The notes under the pieces: generated by a model
What the model was told of the DNA's origin: nothing
The model's database searches: none
What the model saw: only the letters and a program-made list of their open reading frames with translations
Shown here: positions 42,158 through 49,563 of the stretch, piece after piece
Layout: each line of letters starts with the position of its first letter
How positions within the stretch are numbered: the first letter of the stretch is position 1
Made by a program: the position numbers and the translations under genes
Assembly (NCBI GenBank): GCA_000828075.3
Contig: JXCB02000039.1
Span: 390,890 to 454,889 of the forward strand
Origin: Tolypothrix campylonemoides VB511288
GTDB taxonomy: Bacteria; Cyanobacteriota; Cyanobacteriia; Cyanobacteriales; Nostocaceae
Reading direction: 5' to 3'
Length of the DNA stretch: 64,000 bases

Positions 42158-43693
42158 TCATGACATCGACTTAGTGAACCCAATATTGTCATCAATAACT
42201 GCTGTTGGTCCTACGGGAAGTTTTTGCGGGTCTTGTAGGTCGAGTTTCTCGAAGTCGATTTTGGAGTTCCACACCTTTGTTAAGAAATCTTTCAACACCT
42301 CAATCGTGAACAACTCGCCAGGACAACGACGGTATCCAAAACCGAAAGGCGCGTAGCCAGCATAGTCACATACAGGATATGCTTTCTCATCAACAATGCC
42401 GTAAACGGTGCCAAATGCACTATTAGTCAGTTCGGCATTTCTACCATCCTTCACCTTGAATGTCTCTTTGTGGAAGGGACATTGGGCAAATCCGATTTCT
42501 TTAGATTTGGCTTCGTCAATTTGGTCGCTGGTGGGCGCATTTTTGTAGCGATCGGGATTGAATTCGGTTGGGTTCTCCCAGTGTCGTGGGTCTTCACTGG
42601 TCGCCTTATGGGGGCTTGTAACGTAGCCGTATCTATCGTATAATGGTTTTCTGACTTCTTGAACAGCAGAGACGCTGCCACCGTTTGGCGAAATCGTGCG
42701 AAATAACTCCATCATAAATCGGTCGAGGGGAGTAAAAGGGGAACCGTTCGCCTGGTCATAATCACTTTCCATCGTCTTTTGAAACCATGCGCGGACGTTG
42801 GGGTCTCCTGTGTTCTTGCTCAGTTTAGAGATGATGTTGTAGATAGTATTGCCCCACTGACTTAAAGCAACAAAATTATGGAAGCACTCGAAAACAACAT
42901 CTTTGCGCCTGAAATCCTCTCCCTCTTCACCATTGTTGATCCAGTAGTACACGAACGTCTTCTCCGGATCTGCTACATTTCTCGTAACCACGTCTTCGAC
43001 TCTTTGATCAATCCACTCTTTCAACAAGTTGCGCAGATCACGCACCTTCATATAATTTTTGTAGACAATTTCGTTTGTTGGATCTCGATAAGCTAAGACA
43101 GTGTTGAAACTTTCCCCTATCTCCCGAACTTCTGGTGGAATCGCATCGCCCTTGACACCAAGGTGTAGATCCCAGTACAAGTCAAAATAGTGATCTAGAT
43201 ACTGACGCATCAAGGGTTTACCAGCATTCTTTTCGTCAAATAGCTGGTCAAAAAATGTAACCACCTTGTCCCCATACATAGGGCGATATAAATCCGGGGT
43301 AAGAGCTGAATAGTAAATCCTTTTTCTACGATTATCGTCGCCACGGTTTTCATAACCTTGGATAAATACCGACAGTCCATCCTCTTCCTTATTTGGTTCC
43401 CAGTTGTCATATAATAGTCCCCAAAAGTAATAGGGTAGGGCGTTCTCCTTGTTGAATCTTTGCTCATCAAGCATAGGAAGAGACAACCGTTCTCCTTGAT
43501 AAACAGTTGTAACCAAGGAAGGCACGATCGCACGCGTAATGTAGGAAAGGTCAAAAAAGCTAGGGAGTAAGTCGCGAAGACGATTTAGGGCTGAGGTCTT
43601 TCTTTCAGGAAGCTTTGAATTTAAATCTTCCTTAAGCTCTTCATTAATGGTAGAGAAAAATTCAGAAATATCAACAATCGGAAAAAAAGACAT
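42158..43693 (-). CDS. Divergent cytochrome P450 (fatty-acid/hydroperoxide type)
   Basis: 511 residues. The heme-thiolate loop FGFGYRRCPGE is near residue 465, a K-helix ExxR (MELFRTISP) near 325, and a PERF-like WENPTEFNPDRYKN before the loop. The normal I-helix AGxxT oxygen-activation motif is not recognisable (region ECFHNFVALSQWGNTIY), as in hydroperoxide-using P450s (CYP74-like or the P450 half of fungal linoleate diol synthases). Function inferred: rearrangement of oxidised fatty acids rather than NADPH-driven hydroxylation. Good ribosome-binding site AAGGAG nine bases before ATG 43693. No redox partner nearby. No signal peptide. Confidence 0.75.
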   Translation of the reverse strand: MSFFPIVDISEFFSTINEELKEDLNSKLPERKTSALNRLRDLLPSFFDLSYITRAIVPSLVTTVYQGERLSLPMLDEQRFNKENALPYYFWGLLYDNWEPNKEEDGLSVFIQGYENRGDDNRRKRIYYSALTPDLYRPMYGDKVVTFFDQLFDEKNAGKPLMRQYLDHYFDLYWDLHLGVKGDAIPPEVREIGESFNTVLAYRDPTNEIVYKNYMKVRDLRNLLKEWIDQRVEDVVTRNVADPEKTFVYYWINNGEEGEDFRRKDVVFECFHNFVALSQWGNTIYNIISKLSKNTGDPNVRAWFQKTMESDYDQANGSPFTPLDRFMMELFRTISPNGGSVSAVQEVRKPLYDRYGYVTSPHKATSEDPRHWENPTEFNPDRYKNAPTSDQIDEAKSKEIGFAQCPFHKETFKVKDGRNAELTNSAFGTVYGIVDEKAYPVCDYAGYAPFGFGYRRCPGELFTIEVLKDFLTKVWNSKIDFEKLDLQDPQKLPVGPTAVIDDNIGFTKSMS

Positions 43694-44347
43694 GGTTTGG
43701 ACTCCTTGTAATGTTTAGCTGTAGGAAATTGCTGCTTATTTTAGTTCACCTGAGTTGCACCTGTTGCGGAATGGTTTAGTGGGCATTGTCAACAAGGTTA
43801 GATAGGATTTTGAGCGATCGCTTACCAATACCCACAAGACAAAAATCGCGTTTATGAGAATGGCGATTGGATCGACTGATAAAAATCACATAGTTTGTTT
43901 AAACGCATTGCAATTCTCCTGACTTGTAAAGGACAGGACTTACGCAAATCATTTTGATTCAACAAGATGAAATAAATGCCAGCATTTTGAACTGATGCAG
44001 GAGCCATGCACCAATCATAAGTAATGGGGATTGGATTTTGCTATATCAGAAAAATCGTTCCAACATGAGCAAATGTGCGAAATCAAAACTTTGTATAGCA
44101 ACTTTAAATCATTTATAAGAAATTTGAAAATAATTGGGCGATTATAAATCGCTACTATACAAACAAAGTCCACGTAGGTGGACTTCTCTGCTGGGTATGC
44201 TTGCTTTTTTGGGTTAGCAGTGGGTTTTGGTCACATGGCTGGTATGAACAGCCGCGCTGTCTACTGTCGCAATACGGTAAAATATGAAGTTCAAACTAAC
44301 TGCACTGCATGGTGCCGTTAGTTTGAACTCCATTAGAATGATTTACC
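43694..44347. other. Intergenic with hairpins
   Basis: No gene seen. GTTCAAACTAAC/GTTAGTTTGAAC (44289-44328) is a 12-base perfect stem extended by an inner GCAC/GTGC stem, immediately after the 3' end of the cyanophycin-synthetase-like gene, so a terminator is plausible although no T-run follows. CAAAGTCCACGTAGGTGGACTT (44169-44190) is a dispersed hairpin with a relative at 52896-52913. Confidence 0.6.
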
Positions 44348-46372
44348 TTACAAAATCGTGCCGATTTCTTTCAAATAAACCCGTGTAAATGGTTCATCTG
44401 CTCCAAGAGTATACTGCTCAATCAAACCTTGGCGTCTAATGGAAATATTGTCTCCATTTCTAATAACAACAGTTGAGTCATCAAAAATGTCCCGCGCCAA
44501 GATCATCTCAGTTTCAGAAGGATTGTCTAAAACGACCATGTTACTTCCAAAGTAAAACATTCCCTCTTTTTCCAAGACGTCTTCGTCGTATTCAGCAATC
44601 AGCAAATCAAGTTTGGGATTACGCAGGAGACTTTGGAGATTACTGTTGTAATCTTTACTCAAGATTTTTTCGGAGCGATTAATGAAAATAGCGTCACGAC
44701 AGACAGCACCTATTGTCCAGTCAGGATGTTGCAAAAGAATATGGTCAATTGTTTCTTGAAGGTCGTGAACTGAAATGTGGTTGAAGGTGAGGATTGGTAT
44801 CCTAGCATCTGTACCCGACTTAAAGAAAGTTTCCAGGATATACGAAGGCACATCCACGCTTTCACCAATAGCAGGGTTAAGATGCATTAAAATACCAGGT
44901 GCGGCGTTGATTTCCAAAATGGAAAAGTCGCCAGACTTCCAAGATTGGCTAAGATTTCGGGCAATCACATCAATACCCAGGCAAACAAGGCGGAAGTGCT
45001 GAGCAATGTCTTGCGCCAAGATAATATTGTCGGGGTGAACGGTGCGGGTAGCATCAATGCTCACACCTCCAGCCGAAAGGTTGGCGACTTTGCGAAGATA
45101 AACCTTTTGGTCTTGCTCAAGTACACTGTCTAATGACAAGCGCTGTTGTTCAAGGTATTGTTCCATCGCCTCGTCGCACTGAATTTTACTCATTGCTGAG
45201 GTGGGTGTGTCCAACCGTCCAGGTTTTCGGTTTTCTTTTCGGATTAACTCGTCAATAGTTGAGTAGCCGTCACCTACAACCCATGCTGGACGCCGTTCAG
45301 TGGCGGCGACAAATTTGCCGTTGACACACAGCAAGCGAAAATCTGCCCCAGCGATGCTTTTCTCAACGATGATCCGTGTTGACTCGTTTTCTGGAATTGC
45401 TTGAACCGCCCGGTCAAAAGCAGATTCGACTTCCTCGTCATCTCGCACTTCAGCCGTCACTCCAATTCCTTTATGACCGACTACAGGTTTGACTGCGACT
45501 GGGTAACCAATTTCTCTTGCAACCGCAACGGCTTCTCTTTCCGTGAGGACAATATCACCTTTTGGTACTGGGAAGCCCAAAGTTCTTAAAAACGCTTTGC
45601 AGTCATCCTTGCGGGTGGTTAATTCGGAATCTAGATGACTATCACAGTCAAATGTCGTCGCTACGCCGCGAATTTGTTTTTTTCCGTAGCCGTATTGCGT
45701 CAGTCCTTCTTCCCACAGATAAAATGTGGGAATACCTTTGTTATGAGATGTTCGCAATAAGGCGTAAACTGTGGGACCACCGTAGACAGATTGCCGGAAT
45801 CTACTTTGAAGCGTCGAAAGCTGCTCCTCAAAGGTAATGTCTTCATCTTGGGTTATGCCTTCAAACCAATCCCAAACGAAGTAAAGTACACCTCGAGTCG
45901 TACGTTCGTGAAGCGATTGTACAGCACACGTCGCATAATTTTCATATGGTTTGACACTCCAACGGTCGAGGTGCAAACCCATATCTAGCTTTGCTACTTC
46001 TGATAGAGTACGGGCAAACAGATGAGCATACGAATCATATGTTTCGTCGCGCAACTGTGGGTAGCGATCGCCTATTATTTTGACGTAATCCTCAATCGGC
46101 AGAGGTCTGCCATTTCCAGTAACAGCAAAATCAAATACTAGCGCCCCTGTATCCAAATAGGGATTTGGTCCGATGTAATGCTTAAATTTGAAAACATCGA
46201 ATGCATCAGTTTTTCTTGCGTTAATGCGAACCGCATCGGTGATTCTATCTTGAACCATTGATTCTAGACCTTCGGCTAAACACCCTGGAATCTTGAGGTA
46301 GTGCGCCCTTTCGGGTTCCCCCGTGGTAGACGCCCAAAGGGCGGCTTCTTGTAGGGTAGCAACTACCGTCAC
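44348..46372 (-). CDS. cphA2: Cyanophycin-synthetase-like ATP-grasp ligase (CphA2-type)
   Basis: 674 residues. The middle (about 245-500) is the ATP-grasp domain of cyanophycin synthetases: GYGKKQIRGVATTFDCDSHL, KPVVGHKGIGVTAEV, VEKSIAGADFRLLCVNGKFVAATERRPAWVVGDG, and FSILEINAAPGILMHLNP. The C-terminal 150 or so residues correspond to the Mur-ligase half, but the GTNGKTTT P-loop of CphA1 is absent (RIPILTFNHISVHDL). CphA2 enzymes, which polymerise beta-Asp-Arg dipeptides with one ATP site, have this reduced form, so CphA2 is the best guess; another peptide ligase is possible. GTG start. Odd: residues about 9-23 (AALWASTTGEPERA) derive from a palindromic repeat (46300-46345). Confidence 0.7.
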   Translation of the reverse strand: MTVVATLQEAALWASTTGEPERAHYLKIPGCLAEGLESMVQDRITDAVRINARKTDAFDVFKFKHYIGPNPYLDTGALVFDFAVTGNGRPLPIEDYVKIIGDRYPQLRDETYDSYAHLFARTLSEVAKLDMGLHLDRWSVKPYENYATCAVQSLHERTTRGVLYFVWDWFEGITQDEDITFEEQLSTLQSRFRQSVYGGPTVYALLRTSHNKGIPTFYLWEEGLTQYGYGKKQIRGVATTFDCDSHLDSELTTRKDDCKAFLRTLGFPVPKGDIVLTEREAVAVAREIGYPVAVKPVVGHKGIGVTAEVRDDEEVESAFDRAVQAIPENESTRIIVEKSIAGADFRLLCVNGKFVAATERRPAWVVGDGYSTIDELIRKENRKPGRLDTPTSAMSKIQCDEAMEQYLEQQRLSLDSVLEQDQKVYLRKVANLSAGGVSIDATRTVHPDNIILAQDIAQHFRLVCLGIDVIARNLSQSWKSGDFSILEINAAPGILMHLNPAIGESVDVPSYILETFFKSGTDARIPILTFNHISVHDLQETIDHILLQHPDWTIGAVCRDAIFINRSEKILSKDYNSNLQSLLRNPKLDLLIAEYDEDVLEKEGMFYFGSNMVVLDNPSETEMILARDIFDDSTVVIRNGDNISIRRQGLIEQYTLGADEPFTRVYLKEIGTIL

Positions 46373-46964
46373 GTTTACTTGTGTTTCCCCAGACGTATTT
46401 ACTACCTATTTATTTAAGTATCATTTGGCAAGCAATGGCTAAAGCCTAAGCTACACCATGCTTGACGGTTTATTTAAGCATCAATTGCAACGCTTATCCT
46501 TGCCGATTATACCCATATTGCCAAGGATTTTCAGCTATCTAAAGGTATAGTCACGTGTACATACTCTGTTAATTTGTTAATAATTTAAATTGCAAGTGAA
46601 TTCACAAATTAAATCGATTAAATAGATTAAATAGAACTGCTATAGGATTCCTATTTGATTTTTGAAATAGACGTAGGGGAGCCAGTGCGTTGGTGACTCA
46701 GCGCTGCAGGAGGGCTTCCCTCGTGTCGGCTCTGGCGAAAGGGTTTCCCGACAGCCACGCATCTGGCGTTGGGCAATGCTCATCAAAACCCAGATATAAC
46801 CTAAATATAACGGGCATTGCCACCCTACAGATACTTAATTTTTTCAAAAATCAAACCGGATTGCTACATAGCTAATATAAATATATAACCTTTGAAAGGT
46901 GCAATTGGACACTAGTAAATTTTATAAATAGTAAACGTCAGAAAGAATTAAGGAGACGGCAAGT
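46373..46964. repeat. Intergenic, contains mosaic palindromic repeat
   Basis: 46680-46775 is a mosaic with GAGCCAGTGCGTTGG, CAGCGCTGCAGGAGGG and TTTCCCGACAGCCACGC pieces. The rest is AT-rich. Promoters for the divergent ligase gene and the 74-residue gene should lie here; none can be pinned down. Confidence 0.7.
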
Positions 46965-47189
46965 ATGAGTAGCGTAAAAGCTGATCTCAAAAAAGAAGTT
47001 CAACATCTTGCTGAGGAAGCTTTTCACCGCAAGCTGATTTCTGGATATGGCGATGGTCCAGACAGCAACGAGTACCAAATTGTATTTCAGGGTAAACCCA
47101 GACATCTTCCCTTAGAATACGCGCGTTCTTTTTTAAGTGACTTACTGTTTAACAGCCAAGTTGGTAAATATTCCGGATTCAGTGTTTAG
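46965..47189 (+). CDS. Small conserved-looking cytoplasmic protein (74 aa)
   Basis: MSSVKADLKKEVQHLAEEAFHRKLISGYGD..., soluble, with a helical N-terminus and a RHLPLEYARSFLSDLLFNS segment. AAGGAGACGGC lies about 8-10 bases before the ATG, an excellent ribosome-binding site, and a clear terminator follows, so this is an expressed single gene. I do not recognise the family. Confidence 0.8.
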   Translation: MSSVKADLKKEVQHLAEEAFHRKLISGYGDGPDSNEYQIVFQGKPRHLPLEYARSFLSDLLFNSQVGKYSGFSV

Positions 47190-47255
47190 CATCAAACATA
47201 AAACACTAAATTTATAAAAGACTACCCATAGTGAGCGGTACTTACTTACATAGTC

Positions 47256-47289
47256 CTCCCGATATGGTACTAAAATCGGGAGTTTTTTT
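47256..47289 (+). terminator. Rho-independent terminator
   Basis: CTCCCGAT ... ATCGGGAG stem with 11-base loop followed by TTTTTTT, 67 bases after the 74-residue gene. Confidence 0.9.
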
Positions 47290-47402
47290 ATTTCTTAATA
47301 TACATATTATTATGGATGAAATTTACTTTTATTCAAAGTCATTTTTGGTTATATGAAATTCCTCCTTCGTAATAAAGTAATTATCCCTCAGAAGATAGGT
47401 AA

Positions 47403-47552
47403 TACCAAGTTGCATTCATACAGGTAACTTTCTCTTTTTCCTCTGTGTGTCACGCCAGACGCCTCAACGGGGGGAACCCCCGCACGGCGCTGGCTCCTCT
47501 GCGTTCTGGAGCGGTTAATTCAAAAAAATCTCTCTTTGAACACAACTTGGTA
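47403..47552. mobile_element. TACCAAG-family MITE, copy D (compact)
   Basis: Ends TACCAAGTTGCATTCATA and TTTGAACACAACTTGGTA, 150 bases, exact 3-base duplication TAA (47400-47402, 47553-47555). Cleanest copy of the family. The rest of 47190-47759 holds only a terminator and the hairpin repeat at 47720. Confidence 0.92.
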
Positions 47553-47719
47553 TAATATTATTTTGAACATTAGATTTTAAATTGTGTTCAAAGTAGCGCC
47601 TTAAAGAGAAACAGTTATTGCATAAGCTTTTGGGTGCAAATCAGCCGCAATCATTTTTAAAATTAGTGTAATAATTTTTAATAAAAATTTTGAAAAATCA
47701 ATGACTCTTAGTAAACAAC

Positions 47720-47754
47720 AAGATTCCTGACTTCTTTAAAAAGTCAGGAATCTT
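47720..47754. repeat. Palindromic hairpin repeat, copy 2
   Basis: Arms AAGATTCCTGACTT and AAGTCAGGAATCTT. Differs from copy 1 by paired C-to-T/G-to-A changes that keep the stem. It ends 6 bases before the stop of the AhpD-like gene, so it could serve as its terminator. Confidence 0.88.
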
Positions 47755-47759
47755 AAGCT

Positions 47760-48197
47760 TTAGGGCGATGAGTTTTGTGCTTCAATTTCTGTAAGCATAA
47801 GCGCCTTGCTCTTGAATTGCTCGTCTACTGGAATTTGATAGCCGTTAGCGAGGCGATTGGTTGTATTTGCCGTAGCAATAATTCCCATCAGTTCGCCGAA
47901 CATGGTATCGCTCATACCTTTGGTATAAGCTGCTGCTGTATGCGAGGCGATGCAGTATTCGCAGCCATTTGTCACACTCACAGCAATGTAAATCAGTTCG
48001 CGCATCAACGGATCGAGTTCGCCAGGGCTAGTCATGACTTCTTTCACCGCTTCCCATGTTCGTTGTAGGGTAGGAGGATGATTGGCTATAGCTTTCCAGA
48101 AATTATTGATATAGTCAGTCTTGCGGGTGGCGCGGATGTCATCGTATACCACACGTACTTCGTCACTGGCTTGTTCGTATTCGATGAGTTTGGTCAT
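47760..48197 (-). CDS. Carboxymuconolactone-decarboxylase/AhpD-family protein
   Basis: 145 residues. The core is DPLMRELIYIAVSVTNGCEYCIASHTAAAYTKGMSD, with the CxxC-x3-H (CEYCIASH) redox site of the AhpD-like CMD family. All-helical protein, cytoplasmic. Members are peroxide-defence alkylhydroperoxidases or decarboxylases; the intact CxxC pair favours the former. Single gene, divergent from the exported protein at 48313. Confidence 0.88.
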   Translation of the reverse strand: MTKLIEYEQASDEVRVVYDDIRATRKTDYINNFWKAIANHPPTLQRTWEAVKEVMTSPGELDPLMRELIYIAVSVTNGCEYCIASHTAAAYTKGMSDTMFGELMGIIATANTTNRLANGYQIPVDEQFKSKALMLTEIEAQNSSP

Positions 48198-48312
48198 CTA
48201 AAGGATAAATTGTAAAGGAGCAAAATAAGGTAAAATCCCTGAAGCTACCCTAAAGTTTTACACCTGTAAGGCTTTGCGCTTCTCGGATCAGAATTATAGT
48301 AGTATTTATACA

Positions 48313-49215
48313 ATGAAATTTTTCACAATATTTCTGCTGACCATTATCCTTTTAGGGTTGAGATTACCCAGTTTTGGGCAATCTGGAGTCGTGGAGGGAC
48401 AACTTGTCATCTCTTCATCGGATGAGAGTTCATTTGTACCAAATCCTGCCACCAATTCCTCTGCAATGATTCACTACTTAGAGGGAGATCCAGGTGGAGC
48501 TACAAGCATCCGGTTGGAAAAGAATAAAATAATTGAGAACAACAAGTATCCTGCCGACAGCAGAACTGTTTTTGGTAACCGAACCGTTTACGGTGAAACT
48601 TATCAGCAACGCGATCGCGATTTAGGGCAAACTTTCCTCACTGATGACAAAGGTTTTACAGTTGATGCTGTTTACCTGCGCGTGGGACCAAATGAAGTTG
48701 AACGAAATACTCCCGGTGCTAGGGTTGGTATTGAATTTTTCAAAGTCACAGGTAAACCCCGTTTGAACAACCACGGGACTCCTGGTTTTGTCGGTAAATT
48801 TGACCGACAGACGTCTCCGGAACTCGACGATTACCTGGAAGGTGAATCGTATCAATCTATTTATTATGCAACAGGTCAACTACCAAACGACTTGAAAAAA
48901 GACCAATACATGAAATGGCAGCTTAAAGGTGAGCGATTAACATTAGAACCGGATACACATTATGCCTTCATGATTATGTTCCTTGACCGAGAGGAAGAAC
49001 GCTCACTGTCGCTGTATAATAGTTATTATGGGAAATACTATCCTGACTCAAAAAATCTGTACCTTGGTCATAGTATTCGCCGCGAAGGTAAATCTGATTT
49101 TCCTGACCAATGGCAAGACAGGCTTAGTATGCAACCTGGTACTCTAGGTTTTCCCGATGTATGCACTTTTCGGGATTTATTTTTTGTGATTACAAAGTTT
49201 GTACAATCTACGTAG
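48313..49215 (+). CDS. Exported protein of unknown function (300 aa)
   Basis: ATG 48313 (MKFFTIFLLTIILLGLRL) starts a clear signal peptide with likely cleavage after SFGQ; 13 codons open upstream are unsupported. The mature part is polar and beta-rich with GQTFLTDDKGFTVDAVYLRVGP and LTLEPDTHYAFMIMFLDREEE, reminiscent of choice-of-anchor or carbohydrate-binding jelly-roll domains, but no named family is recognised. No partner gene. Confidence 0.75.
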   Translation: MKFFTIFLLTIILLGLRLPSFGQSGVVEGQLVISSSDESSFVPNPATNSSAMIHYLEGDPGGATSIRLEKNKIIENNKYPADSRTVFGNRTVYGETYQQRDRDLGQTFLTDDKGFTVDAVYLRVGPNEVERNTPGARVGIEFFKVTGKPRLNNHGTPGFVGKFDRQTSPELDDYLEGESYQSIYYATGQLPNDLKKDQYMKWQLKGERLTLEPDTHYAFMIMFLDREEERSLSLYNSYYGKYYPDSKNLYLGHSIRREGKSDFPDQWQDRLSMQPGTLGFPDVCTFRDLFFVITKFVQST

Positions 49216-49316
49216 TTTTAGTACTTGATAGGATTCGTCTAAATTTCAATAGCATATTATAGCGGTTCTGGTGTTGAGTGCAGCAATACATCAAATCGTA
49301 ATTCGTAATTCATTAA

Positions 49317-49524
49317 GGGACTTCCAAATAAAAAAGTATCCAAAAATCTCTTGTGGAACGGGCGTCTCGCCCGTTCAGATCGAGGGCGGGCGGGGACGCC
49401 CAACGCCAGTCGCCTAGGTCGGGAAACCCTTCCGAAGTTTGCCCGGAGGGAAACCCTCCTTGCAACTTCTCTCCTGCAGCGCTGGCTCCCCCACAAGAGG
49501 GATAATTTATTTCTTGGAAATCCC
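49317..49524. mobile_element. ISAzo13-derived MITE
   Basis: GGGACTTCCAAATAAA at the left, inverse of TTTATTTCTTGGAAATCCC at the right, 3-base duplication TAA (49314-49316, 49525-49527). Same end sequence and same target as the ISAzo13-type element at 26655-28250. The 208-base interior is mosaic palindromic repeat with GGGCGTCTCGCCC. Heptamers of the ATTCGTA/AATTACG type flank it on both sides (about 49297-49316, 49527-49556). Confidence 0.87.
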
Positions 49525-49563
49525 TAATAACGAATTACGAATTACGAATTACTAATTATTTGG

